64,000 bases of DNA from Elusimicrobiota bacterium (GTDB lineage: Bacteria; Elusimicrobiota; Elusimicrobia; FEN-1173), in assembly GCA_016788905.1 (NCBI GenBank), contig JAEURZ010000013.1, forward strand, positions 1 to 64,000, given 5' to 3'. Each line of letters begins with the position of its first letter. Positions within the stretch are counted from its first letter, which is position 1. Position numbers and translations under genes: made by a program. Shown here one piece after another: positions 7,460-15,500 of the stretch. The notes below the pieces were generated by a model, which was given only the letters and a program-made list of their open reading frames with translations, ran no database searches and had not been told where the DNA came from.

Positions 7460-7646
7460 TCAATCCAACCCAAGCCCCATAAGCCGACGCGAACCCCATA
7501 ATAAGGAGCGATGCCACCAGAAAAATCAGTAGCAATCCTGCCACGGCCTTCTTCTCCCGACGTTCGTCCCGGCAAGTTTGGCAATGGTCGCCGTAAAATT
7601 TCACTCTAAAATTCCGGCACTTTTCGCACTTAGGCCCCGTGTACAT
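7446..7646 (-). CDS. Small zinc-ribbon membrane protein
   Basis: 66 residues from ATG 7646, with GGGAG before it. CEKCRNF and CQTCRDE give a four-cysteine ribbon, followed by one membrane helix (AVAGLLLIFLVASLLIMGFA). Function unknown; the layout suggests a zinc ribbon held at the inner membrane. The upstream extension to 7751 lacks a ribosome site and overlaps the Lar-like gene. Confidence 0.6.
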   Translation of the reverse strand: MYTGPKCEKCRNFRVKFYGDHCQTCRDERREKKAVAGLLLIFLVASLLIMGFASAYGAWVGLNGSL

Positions 7647-7672
7647 TGTTCTCCCGCCCTGGTGCGCTATCA

Positions 7673-7945
7673 TTACCAAGCCGTCCAAGCGGCCCGAGGC
7701 CCTTCTCTCAGACACCGTTGCTCCGCGGGTAGGGCTGGGCGTTTCGACCATTTCGCCGTCGCCTCATATACGTCGGACCCTGGAACCCGCGCCCCGCAAT
7801 GACAGGACACATACCAGCCTCCCACCGTGTCTTCGTAAAACGGGGCCTTGTTGCAAAACGGGCAGAAAGGGAGGTTCTTTTCCATCAGGTCCACCTCTTC
7901 GTCAAACCCCATAATCGTTTGAGGAATCATCTCGTCCGGGGTCAT
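7673..7945 (-). CDS. Lar-like restriction-alleviation zinc ribbon
   Basis: 90 residues. PFCPFCNKAPFYED, then WYVSCHCGARVPG, then YEATAKWSKR, follows the Lar family layout (CPFCG...C..CGA...A...WN.R). Lar of the Rac prophage modulates host type I restriction to protect phage DNA. Here the family pattern is seen, while the function is inferred. The C-terminal ~20 residues are unremarkable. Coupled by ATGA to its upstream neighbour. Confidence 0.7.
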   Translation of the reverse strand: MTPDEMIPQTIMGFDEEVDLMEKNLPFCPFCNKAPFYEDTVGGWYVSCHCGARVPGSDVYEATAKWSKRPALPAEQRCLREGPRAAWTAW

Positions 7946-8106
7946 TTCGCGCCCCCAACCCCATAGGCGATTTCAAACGCCGTATAATAGGCAAGGTTAG
8001 AAAGCCGTATCATGGCCTGTGTGTCACGTTCCGCCCGCCGTTCAAGGTATTCGCTATGCATCGCCTGAATTTCCCGCTCAATTGCAACTTCGTCGGTTTT
8101 AGTCAT
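7942..8106 (-). CDS. Small helical prophage protein
   Basis: 54 residues from ATG 8106, with AAGGGGGGTAAGG upstream. Strongly helical and charged (EREIQAMHSEYLERRAERD). No recognised domain. Overlaps both neighbours by 4 bases. Confidence 0.5.
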   Translation of the reverse strand: MTKTDEVAIEREIQAMHSEYLERRAERDTQAMIRLSNLAYYTAFEIAYGVGGAK

Positions 8107-8360
8107 GGCCTTACCCCCCTTTCGTCTTCGACACACGAAACAACCCGATCCGCAATGAACTGGTCCAAATCTTTCCGGCGGTAGACCACTCGGGAACCAA
8201 GCCGGACAAAAGGGATTTTGTATTCGGAGCGCATCCGCTCAATGGATGTCGTGGAGACACCCAAGTATTCCGCCGCCTGTTTCGTGCTGAACACTGGCCG
8301 GGTGGCCCCGTTGTTTTCGAGGGCGCGGGCGATTCGCTCTAAAAGGTGGGTGGCGGTCAT
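8103..8360 (-). CDS. Excisionase-type helix-turn-helix protein
   Basis: 85 residues. A MerR/excisionase-like helix-turn-helix: FSTKQAAEYLGVSTTSIERM, then IPFVRLGSRVVYRRKDLDQFI, the HTH_17 pattern used by phage Xis and AlpA-like proteins. It is likely a DNA-architectural or transcription factor acting at the attachment site or early promoter. It is encoded about 2.3 kb from the integrase and on the opposite strand, so co-expression with int is not implied. Confidence 0.85.
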   Translation of the reverse strand: MTATHLLERIARALENNGATRPVFSTKQAAEYLGVSTTSIERMRSEYKIPFVRLGSRVVYRRKDLDQFIADRVVSCVEDERGVRP

Positions 8361-8671
8361 CGTTTCATCTCCCTCATCCCTGGAAGGGAAAGCTGGTTTC
8401 GTTTCAAATCAACCCCTTCCGTGTTCCGCGTCGGGAGAGCGTCCCGCCAAGTCAATTTGAAGCCGTAACGTTCACGCATAAAGAGGAGCGTTTCGAGTGG
8501 GAGGAGGCGCGCCCCATAGAACGCCATCCAAACGGCGGAAAGACTCGGAGCATATTTCCCCATCGCCCCCACTAAGTCCCGGTGAAAATCCGACGGAGAA
8601 CGGAATTCCTTGTCTTCAAGGAACCGCCGAAAATGGACAGCGGCTTGAAAGTGTGGCGTCCCGGTCTTCAT
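8357..8671 (-). CDS. Small protein, possible Cro/CI-like helix-turn-helix
   Basis: 104 residues. The middle (FHRDLVGAMGKYAPSLSAVW, then LLPLETLLFMRERYGFKLTW) has the spacing of a Cro/CI-type HTH in which a helix pair is followed by a P.ETL..... G segment, but the sequence is divergent. If it binds DNA it could regulate the adjacent early promoter. Overlaps neighbours by 4 bases on both sides. Confidence 0.55.
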   Translation of the reverse strand: MKTGTPHFQAAVHFRRFLEDKEFRSPSDFHRDLVGAMGKYAPSLSAVWMAFYGARLLPLETLLFMRERYGFKLTWRDALPTRNTEGVDLKRNQLSLPGMREMKR

Positions 8672-8967
8672 TTCACCACCGTCATATTCGTCTCACGGGC
8701 GTGAGATTGCCAGACAAAAAAAATAGAGCCAGACTTATAAAGAAACCCGCCGATCAGGTTTGATCCGAAAGGGCGGGAAGGGGGTACGCCTTGACCTATA
8801 TTGAGCGGAACAGGTATCATGGGAGGGTCAAAAATAGTCTCCTCCGCAAGTCCGGCGAAGACAAAACCGGATTGTCGGGTATCGGCCCGTGCGGAGGAGG
8901 AAAGAGGACAAAAAAATGCCCGACCGCTCTTCTTTGCGCTCGGGTTTTTCTCGTTTAAGTTTTTCAT
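8668..8967 (-). CDS. First gene of the leftward early operon, unknown
   Basis: 99 residues. It starts at ATG 8967 with GGAG six bases upstream, 68 bases after the -10 of a strong promoter, and its stop overlaps the next start (ATGA). The sequence is low in charge, with Ser/Ala/Pro-rich stretches (CPLSSSARADTRQSGFVF), and resembles no family I recognise. Composition is atypical, so it may be a leader or short regulatory protein rather than an enzyme. Confidence 0.45.
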   Translation of the reverse strand: MKNLNEKNPSAKKSGRAFFCPLSSSARADTRQSGFVFAGLAEETIFDPPMIPVPLNIGQGVPPSRPFGSNLIGGFLYKSGSIFFVWQSHARETNMTVVK

Positions 8968-9034
8968 CTTGTCTCCGCCCCCGATAGGGTCATTGGATTT
9001 TTGTTTCTTTCGTGCTTTGTTCGGCTACGTGGTC

Positions 9035-9063
9035 AGTATACACGTGCTAACATGTAAAGTCAA
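9035..9063 (-). promoter_or_regulatory. Strong sigma70-type promoter of the leftward early operon
   Basis: Read on the minus strand, TTGACT (9063-9058) and TATACT (9040-9035) are separated by exactly 17 bases. The first gene starts at 8967, giving a leader of about 60 bases. Confidence 0.8.
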
Positions 9064-9080
9064 TAGGTAAAACGTGCTAG
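9040..9080. promoter_or_regulatory. Candidate repressor operators overlapping the early promoter
   Basis: ACACGTGCTAACATGT (9040-9055), an imperfect palindrome (ACACGT, 4-base spacer, ACATGT), fills most of the promoter spacer. ACGTGCTA recurs at 9072-9079, upstream of the -35 element, and a further CGTGCT lies at 9011. Repeated sites over and next to a phage early promoter fit repressor binding; the repressor is not identified. Confidence 0.5.
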
Positions 9081-9151
9081 ATTAAAAAATTTACAACTCT
9101 GTTACATTTGGGGGTTTTACGTCGAAGAAAGAGGATAATATTCAGCTTGGT

Positions 9152-9424
9152 TTGAGGTTAAATAGGGCCATTGTTGAAAAATTCCGCGCTCTTTGCACGA
9201 AAGAGAAGCGGAATTACAACGACCAAATGGAGATAATCCTAGAGGACTGGTTCGCCGCGAGGGAAAATCCCGCGGTGCCTAAAGTTTACGGGCCGGGCGA
9301 ATACCCCCCGAAGGAAGAGGTAACGGGTGATACTGTTATATGGCCGTCAAAGAAACACCTTTACTCGGGACATCAGAAGCCGCCCACGAAATCACCCGGG
9401 CCACCGACGAGCGGAGATCGTTAA
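9152..9424 (+). CDS. Ribbon-helix-helix (Arc/MetJ-type) DNA-binding protein
   Basis: About 90 residues. The fold begins before the TTG at 9152: the frame upstream reads KKEDNIQLGLRLNRAIVEKF, the ribbon strand and first helix, followed by LCTKEKRNYNDQMEIILEDW, the second helix. No ATG, GTG or TTG exists in frame between the stop at 9083 and 9152, so translation may use a rare codon. ATT at 9140 has AGAGG six bases upstream; ACG at 9119 follows GGGGGTTTT. The Pro-rich C-terminus is likely flexible. As a divergent neighbour of the early promoter it is a candidate regulator. It overlaps the 3' end of the response regulator tail to tail by 89 bases. Confidence 0.65.
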   Translation: MRLNRAIVEKFRALCTKEKRNYNDQMEIILEDWFAARENPAVPKVYGPGEYPPKEEVTGDTVIWPSKKHLYSGHQKPPTKSPGPPTSGDR

Positions 9425-9743
9425 TCCGAAACGGCTTAGATAGGAAGGCATCGAAGAGCTGATCAATTCGGTTCCCGTCCATGAAGCGGAGGCCGCTTAT
9501 CCCAATGATCGGGATTTTAGGGAACTTCTGCCGGATCATTAATAGTAGATCGGACCCGTTCATTATCGGCATTTCATAATCGGTGACAACAAGATCAATG
9601 GTGTCGTTTAGTTTTTCGATTGCTTCAAGAACACTGCGGGCCGTTCTTGTGATATATTGATTTCGCTCGAAGTAGTGTTCTAATAATTCCAGGGGTTCGT
9701 GGTCGTCATCAACGAGGAGAACTACGTGGTTTCCGTTTTGCAT
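9336..9743 (-). CDS. Single-domain response regulator (CheY-like receiver)
   Basis: 135 residues, a receiver domain alone. The acidic pocket (LLVDDDHE), phospho-acceptor Asp (LVVTDYEMP), switch Ser (IGISGL) and Lys (FLSKPF) are all present. Receiver domains take phosphate from histidine kinases; with no output domain it must act by protein contact. There is no kinase nearby, so it would act on a host pathway. Start ATG 9743 follows AAAGGAG. It lies between regulator and integrase, the usual place for cargo genes expressed from a lysogen. Confidence 0.92.
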   Translation of the reverse strand: MQNGNHVVLLVDDDHEPLELLEHYFERNQYITRTARSVLEAIEKLNDTIDLVVTDYEMPIMNGSDLLLMIRQKFPKIPIIGISGLRFMDGNRIDQLFDAFLSKPFRINDLRSSVARVISWAASDVPSKGVSLTAI

Positions 9744-9877
9744 GATAGGCTCCTTTGTTTCGAAGGCTACCTACATTGTTATTGTAAGTTCAGTTTAGGA
9801 AAAATCAATGGGTTTTTAGCCTGTTTTCCGTCGACGTATCAAAGAGCAAGAACAGAAAGAAGAGAAAAGGGGGCGTT

Positions 9878-10288
9878 ATGAAAAAGTTTTTCCTTCCAGT
9901 TTTGTTTTCCATCGCGGGGTGTGCTGGTCTTCCGACAAACAACATTGACAACACAATCCCACCGACAACGCTAACGCTGTCAATGTCGAAAGATAAAGCC
10001 GCCACCGCAATTAAAAAATTGGTGGCATTGAATGGATGGAAGATGGAACAGGACACCCCAGGCTCGGGAATAATCGTTGCCGACGATCCTACGCGGATGC
10101 CCGGGTGGTTATTCTCCTATAACGTCCGCTATGTATTTACCATCGAACAGACAGAAAACGACACACTCGTTACGATTGATGGAGTCGCCGTTATGCACGG
10201 TGACAACGGCCCATTTGTTAAAAAGGGAAGAACATCTGCCCTTAAGATACAGGAAGAGAAAGTTGCCAAGGAACTTTTAGCCCAATGA
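9878..10288 (+). CDS. Prophage-borne lipoprotein
   Basis: 136 residues with a signal peptide and lipobox (MKKFFLPVLFSIAGCAG), so it is lipidated at Cys15. The mature part has no known domain; it alternates strands (YVFTIEQTENDTLVTIDGVAV). GGGGGC lies upstream of the start. A surface lipoprotein next to an integrase is a candidate lysogenic-conversion gene (for example superinfection exclusion), but this is inference. Its stop overlaps the next start as ATGA. Confidence 0.75.
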   Translation: MKKFFLPVLFSIAGCAGLPTNNIDNTIPPTTLTLSMSKDKAATAIKKLVALNGWKMEQDTPGSGIIVADDPTRMPGWLFSYNVRYVFTIEQTENDTLVTIDGVAVMHGDNGPFVKKGRTSALKIQEEKVAKELLAQ

Positions 10289-10689
10289 ACCTCCGCATTG
10301 AGTTCATGCGGACAAAATCTCCGGTATTCGACCGTATTATTTCCGTTGTCCGGCAATTCCCCACATTCAAAGAATGGGATTCGGACGGGATACACCTTTA
10401 CTCCGTCGAGTTTGTCGAGACAGATTTTGAATCCGCCCGGACAGTAATAGACTTTGTTCGTGGGTGGAAAGGTGTTACCTATTACCGCGATGGCCAACTA
10501 ATTTCCAAGGGGACCGCATACCGGGCCGCCTTTGACGAAATATTCCGCAAGGCCCGGCGGGAATCGGAACTTTCGAGGACGTATGGGAACACTCCGGCGG
10601 ATTTCGTGAGAATCCAAAGACGCCTCAAAGAGCGGGAAGACATCAAGAAAGCCTTTGGTCTAGACGGAGACGGGACGGAAGAGCCGTAA
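10285..10689 (+). CDS. Unknown protein between lipoprotein and integrase
   Basis: 134 residues, coupled by ATGA to the lipoprotein gene. The N-terminal ~75 residues mix strands and helices (IHLYSVEFVETDFESARTVI, then WKGVTYYRDGQLI); the C-terminal half is basic and helical (RRESELSRTYG, RIQRRLKEREDIKKAF). No family recognised. It ends 3 bases before the integrase start, so it is probably co-transcribed with int. Confidence 0.6.
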   Translation: MNLRIEFMRTKSPVFDRIISVVRQFPTFKEWDSDGIHLYSVEFVETDFESARTVIDFVRGWKGVTYYRDGQLISKGTAYRAAFDEIFRKARRESELSRTYGNTPADFVRIQRRLKEREDIKKAFGLDGDGTEEP

Positions 10690-10692
10690 CCG

Positions 10693-11760
10693 ATGCCTTC
10701 CGCCTGGGTAGAGTCAAAGCCGTCGAAGCGTGGCCGGGTTTGGCTCGTCCGATGGGAATCGGTATCAGATGGGGTGAGGTCGCGGGGGTCAAAGTCGTGC
10801 GGCCCTTTGAAAGAGTTCGCCGAAAAGTTCCGGGCCAAGAAACTCGAAGAGCTTTATGCCGGGAAGCTCGGAATAGCCCAGGCCCCCACCGAGACCCCGT
10901 GGCGGGAGTTCGCCACCCGCTACCTCGCCCACTGTAAGGCCCACAAGGCCCCCCGGACTTACACCAATTTTGACAAGTGGGCGGTTGACCATTTCACCGC
11001 GTTCGTTGGGAACCGCTCCCTGGCGTCCATCACCGGGGAGGACGTTGCTCGGTGGGAGAGTCGGCTCCTCGAGAATGGGAGCCCCAATACGGCCCGGATT
11101 CGGCTCCGGGCGGTCCGCACGGCGTTTAATTGGGCCGTCCGTGAGGGGTTGATAACCCGCACCCCGTCGTTCCACATGCCCCCGGCGGACGATGTGGGCA
11201 GGACGCTTTCAGACCCAGAGGTGGTGGCCCTTATGGCGGCCCTTCCCGACTGGCTCAAGCCACCCGTTGTATTTGCCCTCCATACCGGGGTTCGGCGCGG
11301 GGAAATGCTCTCCCTGGCATGGGAGCGTATCCAGCGGCCCGCGGGGGGCCTGTGGGAGGCGGAAATTGGTGGGGTCGGCGGTCCCACTACCAAGACCCGC
11401 CAGAGCCGCATAATCCCCCTCCACCCACGGGCTCGGGACGCCATGGGCACCCCACGGGCGAGGGGTCTGGTATTCGATTTTTCCCCCTCCTCGATTGTCC
11501 ACGCGATTGAGGGAGCCGCCCGGAAGGCAAGTCTGGGGCGCATCCGATTCCACGATTTCCGCCACACATGGGCCACTAGGTTCATGCAAGCCACGGGGGA
11601 TTTGTTCGCATTAATGAGGCTGGGTGGGTGGACAAGTATGGGAAGCGTGAGGGTATATCAACACCTCACAAAGGCCCGCTCGGACTCGGTTATTTTGGTG
11701 AATTACCCGCCAATCTCCCCACTAAAAAGCGGAGACATCGACGGTAAAGATCACGCTTGA
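10693..11760 (+). CDS. int: Tyrosine recombinase, phage integrase
   Basis: 355 residues. The N-terminal SAM-like core-binding domain covers about residues 60-150 (LAHCKAHKAPRTYTNFDKW). The catalytic domain shows the first Arg in LHTGVRRGEMLSLAW, then HDFRHTWATRFMQ (His and second Arg), GGWTSMGSVRVYQHL (the H/W position and nucleophilic Tyr). It integrates and, with an Xis factor, excises the element at a tRNA-Leu gene. The stop codon overlaps the anticodon loop of the tRNA fragment, so the att site abuts the coding region. Confidence 0.96.
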   Translation: MPSAWVESKPSKRGRVWLVRWESVSDGVRSRGSKSCGPLKEFAEKFRAKKLEELYAGKLGIAQAPTETPWREFATRYLAHCKAHKAPRTYTNFDKWAVDHFTAFVGNRSLASITGEDVARWESRLLENGSPNTARIRLRAVRTAFNWAVREGLITRTPSFHMPPADDVGRTLSDPEVVALMAALPDWLKPPVVFALHTGVRRGEMLSLAWERIQRPAGGLWEAEIGGVGGPTTKTRQSRIIPLHPRARDAMGTPRARGLVFDFSPSSIVHAIEGAARKASLGRIRFHDFRHTWATRFMQATGDLFALMRLGGWTSMGSVRVYQHLTKARSDSVILVNYPPISPLKSGDIDGKDHA

Positions 11761-11806
11761 GGTGCGTAAGCCGAGAGGCGTGGGGGTTCAAGTCCCCCCC
11801 CGCGCA
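11752..11806 (+). tRNA. 3' fragment of tRNA-Leu(GAG), prophage attachment site
   Basis: From the anticodon arm onward, a tRNA is recognisable: stem CACGC/GCGTA around loop TTGAGGT (11757-11763, anticodon GAG), a long-type variable arm GCC-GAGA-GGC (11770-11779), a T arm GGGGG-TTCAAGT-CCCCC (11782-11798), and an acceptor 3' strand CCCGCGC with discriminator A (11806). The acceptor 5' strand and D arm are missing and replaced by integrase coding sequence. The long variable arm, GAG anticodon and discriminator A all fit leucine. This is an att duplication, not a functional tRNA; no CCA is encoded. Confidence 0.85.
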
Positions 11807-12579
11807 CGCTGGACATGAACGGGTTTCAATGAATCGTATTTTTGGGTTTCCACATCGCGGGCCAAAGTAAGGGCGTCCACACGGACCGCCCCCGCTTCTT
11901 TGAGAGCGCGCGCGCAGGACTCCAGAGTGGCACCTGTTGTGCACACATCATCAATGAGCAACACGCGTTGATTCTTTATCCCTTCCGGGTGTCGAACGAC
12001 AAACGCGCCCTGAACATTGGTCTTCCGCTTTTCCTTCCCTAACCCCGCTTGCGCCCATGTCCAGCGATGCCGGACAAGGAGATCCGATTCCAAGCGCAAT
12101 CCAGTCAACCCCGCAAACACCCTTGCCAACCGTTCGGACTGATTAAACCCACGGGCGTGCCGTTTTATAAAATGAAGGGGAACCGGGACGACCCGTTCCG
12201 CTCGATGGAGTTCGGGGCGGGAACGGAATGTCTCGGCGAGACACTCTCCCAAAGGAACAGCGATTTCCTCCCGTCGCCCATATTTAAACAAGAGGATCGC
12301 CTGGCGGAGCGACCCTTCATAGAGTCCCGCGCTCCGACAAAACCGAAACGATCGACGGCGCCCACGACAAACGGCACAACGAGCTCCCCCATCCGGAAGG
12401 GGCGTTCCACAAACCCGACACGCCAGGCCTGTCCACCGCGGAAAGTTTTTTTGACAGGGCCCACACAGACTCTGATCATCCCCCGACAGGTCCCCCCGGC
12501 ACACCCCACACGAACGTGGAAAAACCAGATCCAACCCCACGCGCCTGAGCGCGCGGAAGAAGGAACCTTCCCCACCCAT
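11788..12579 (-). CDS. comF: ComF-family phosphoribosyltransferase-like protein
   Basis: 263 residues. N-terminal zinc-ribbon cysteines (CGVC, CGPC, CRVCG, CAVCRG) are followed by a phosphoribosyltransferase-fold domain ending in the PRPP loop VLLIDDVCTTGAT. ComF-family proteins support DNA uptake and recombination in several bacteria; the enzymatic reaction is unknown. The start overlaps the sprA-like stop in a TAATG junction. The last ~14 residues are encoded antisense to the tRNA-Leu 3' end, and the stop lies in its T loop. The uninterrupted chromosome would carry the same sequence, so insertion did not truncate it. Confidence 0.9.
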   Translation of the reverse strand: MGGEGSFFRALRRVGLDLVFPRSCGVCRGDLSGDDQSLCGPCQKNFPRWTGLACRVCGTPLPDGGARCAVCRGRRRSFRFCRSAGLYEGSLRQAILLFKYGRREEIAVPLGECLAETFRSRPELHRAERVVPVPLHFIKRHARGFNQSERLARVFAGLTGLRLESDLLVRHRWTWAQAGLGKEKRKTNVQGAFVVRHPEGIKNQRVLLIDDVCTTGATLESCARALKEAGAVRVDALTLARDVETQKYDSLKPVHVQRARGGT

Positions 12580-15500
12580 TAGAATTGGATAACCAATTGA
12601 CTGTTGACTTCCACGGTCATATACCCATCCTCCGAACGGGCCCGATTGTTAATGAGCCCCAACTTCCCTCCGAACGACAGCCGAAAATTCTTGGATATTT
12701 CCCATTCCCCCGTGGACTCGGCGGTGTAGGTGTCGGTGTTGTCCCGTTCAAAATTCAAGCTTGAAATACGTCGATCAAACCCCAGCTTGGCGTCCAAGGT
12801 CAGGCGATTGACGTTGGCAAATATTTTTTGGGTGAAGGGGATTCGAAATCCTCCCGGATAGGATTTATCAAACCGCCCCAGGACAGACGCGGATTGAACT
12901 TGAATGTCCTGAAGCAGGCGTCCGGTCCCGTCTTTGGACACATCCGAACGGATTCCCCCACTCGGGGTTAACCGCCATCGGCCCAGTTTCGTTCCCACCT
13001 GAAGGGTGTGGTTGAATCCATCGAGAGAGGATTTCAAGAGACCTGTACGCAAATCTGTCGTCTCCCCTTTCGTTTTGGACATGCTCATGAAAATATCGTA
13101 CCGTTTGATAAACGTTAAGCGATAATCCAACCCTTGGGTCAAATTATCGGAGGTGTCTTCCTTAAAGGTTTCCGCCGTTCGCTGGGTATACCTATAATTG
13201 ACTTGAGACCCTCCCACCCACCGCTCCGTAAAGAAAAGTTTTTCCGTGTCCCGGAGGGTCACGATCAGGTCCGGGGACGTGCGGGAAGTCACATCCCGCG
13301 CGGTGAGGGTGTTCTCCGTGTGTTCGTTGGTGATCGTCAACGTGTTGTTCAAACTCATTGTTTTGAACGGTTCGAGCCGGTAAGGAAATTTGATCCAATC
13401 GAGCGGGGACCAATTCAACGCGTAACGGAGTGTGTTGCGGGCGGTGACTTGGCGTCGTTCAACCGTCGAATCCTCAAACTCCAAGGGAGAAAGCAACCCG
13501 AACATTTTCGACCCATCCCGCCGATCGACTTTGGCGACCTGGAACAGGGTAATTTTTTGCCAATCGGTGTAGCCCTTGGGCACCCCCCCATAGGAATCGG
13601 AAGAATCGACCCGAAAACTTGCGTCCATATTCAGCGATCGAAAAACACTCAATTTCGGGAAGAGATCCCGCGGAGCCAAACTTAAAAAAAGATCCCCCGC
13701 AGCGGTACGTTCAAGATTTTTTAAATTCGAAGCGGTGGGGGAGGACGCGGTCGGCAATCCGTTGGTTTCCGTTCCGGTTTGGGAAAAAGTCATGCGGGGT
13801 TCCAGCCAAGGGAAGATTCGCCACGACCCCGCCAACCCACGGGTTTGGCTAAAGGATTTTTCGTAGCTTTGCGTCTCGATGAACTGGGGATTTCTTTCCA
13901 GTTCCTCCGGTGAATAATCACGCCGCTCTGTCACCGTCCTTTGACTGTAATTGGGTGTAAAAACCAAACCTGTCCAAGGACGGAAAGCCAGACGGCCCAC
14001 CCAGTCATCGGAGAACTCGCTCACGCGAGCGTTGGAGAAAACAGCGTTCGATTGAGTCACCGGGTCGGTGGAAATATTAAGTTGTTCCTCAAGCCTTTCC
14101 GGGAAAAAAGAATGGATAAAATTGGCGCGCGTGTATTTGAGGAAAACGCTTTCCGGGAGAGGCTTGAACATCAGTTTGCCGGGAAGGATGTCCGGCTGAA
14201 CGGGCACCGCGTAGTCGAGTGAACCGGAATAGACGTTATTGTCCCGTTTGTCCTTGTTCGTGGTCGATTCGGTCAGAGTGCGTTCCGCGCTGTAACTGAG
14301 GGCGGGGAAGTTTGAAAAAAGGAATTGGCCATCGCCCCGAAACTGCGTGTTCTCTTCCCGTCCTTCAGACAAAACAGAAACAAGTTGAGATTGCCCGGTT
14401 TGGAGAACAGCCGGGGTGATGGTCTTGGAATGGGAATAACTACCGGAAAGCGGCATAAACCGCAATTTCGAAAAAGTCGCGTAACCGTTATAGGATTCCC
14501 GGTCTTGATTGACAACGGGGCTGGTCAAGGTTTGAAAGTTCCGGTCCACATTACGGAACCCGCCTCCAAAAGATCCCCACCCTCCCCACCGCCCATCGGC
14601 CGTAAATCGTCGGGCGTTGCCAATCCGAGTCCGGGCGCCCGACACATGGATTTCGTTCACCCACAGGGTGCTTTCAATGGTTGTCAAGGTATCGTTACGA
14701 ACCCCGATTTTAAACTGCCCCAGCCGGGAGAGGTTGGGGGATCCGACCACCCTCACGCTGGACCCCGGCGTATCAGAAAAAATAGTCTCTGGCGTCCCGT
14801 CATTGTTTTGATCCAGGAGACGAATGGATTCTTGAACCCAACCGACCGTGTCGTTTCCAATGGGCCGAGAAAACTCAAAATAATCCGAGTCGGACCCGAA
14901 TTGAACAAACAACGTCTCGCCCGCCGGTTGGCCCATGGGTCTCTGAAAAAAGAAGTCCAAGGATTTGTGATGAGAAAAATCCCGGGGCGGGCTGAACAAC
15001 GAGCGGGTGGTGGCCGTCGATCCAGGAAGCAGTGTGAATTTAAGTTCCAACGCTTGCTCTCGCGTGCGGTTCTCCGCTTGATCTCCATAAAGGTCGTTAA
15101 AGGCCGGATGGCCGATCAGCGGGTCATAATCCGGATTGCTCAAATTATTGACGGCGGCCACCGTCATTTCAGCCCCATGAGACAACACAGGTTTCTCCCA
15201 GGTGTTTCCAACAAAAGAGATTTTCCCTATCCGCACTTTCGTTGTTGCAGGAGACGTGTTGGTCTGGGCATGGAAAGTTAGCCGAACATGCTCAACACTA
15301 TTATATTTATCGGGATTGGATGTGATCCCCGATAAGGGAACACGAATAAACCGCCATCCGGTGAACCCCAAGTCAGAGATAGGGGAGGAAATCCCATTTC
15401 TGTCCGTTACTGTTGTCCCAAGGGGAAGATTGGACAATTGCAGGAGCGAGGTGGAAAAGTCAGGTTTGTCCACAGTAAGAAATCCCCCCCCATTGGCGTT

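Larger units (their letters stand above)
1..11806. mobile_element. Right-hand part of an integrated prophage or phage-like element (left end outside window)
   Basis: The block holds RecT, a YqaJ exonuclease, a VRR-NUC nuclease, an O-like initiator with a DnaC-like loader, an excisionase-type HTH, a Lar-like zinc ribbon and a tyrosine integrase. Many are small genes joined by 4-bp ATGA overlaps, a phage early-gene layout. The right boundary is a 3' fragment of a tRNA-Leu directly after the integrase. Immediately beyond it come normal chromosomal genes (comF and onward). No capsid, portal, tail or terminase gene is visible, so late genes, if present, lie left of position 1. Whether the element is active cannot be judged here; a satellite or integrative element remains possible. 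Confidence 0.88.

Noticed and set aside
8668-8967. Ash/Icd-like family assignment for the first early gene
   Set aside because: Some resemblance (FVFAGLA) but too short to support; kept as unknown.
10959-11594. Open frame of 211 codons antisense to the integrase
   Set aside because: Arg/Ser/Thr-rich translation typical of GC-rich antisense; the integrase has all catalytic residues.
11761-11806. Complete tRNA-Leu gene at the integrase end
   Set aside because: No 5' acceptor strand matching CCCGCGC and no D arm were found in the upstream integrase sequence, so it is a 3' fragment.
14325-15281. Open frame of 318 codons on the plus strand within the sprA-like gene
   Set aside because: Lies wholly antisense to a continuous, well-supported coding sequence, and the translation is low-complexity Arg/Pro-rich. 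It is a shadow frame.
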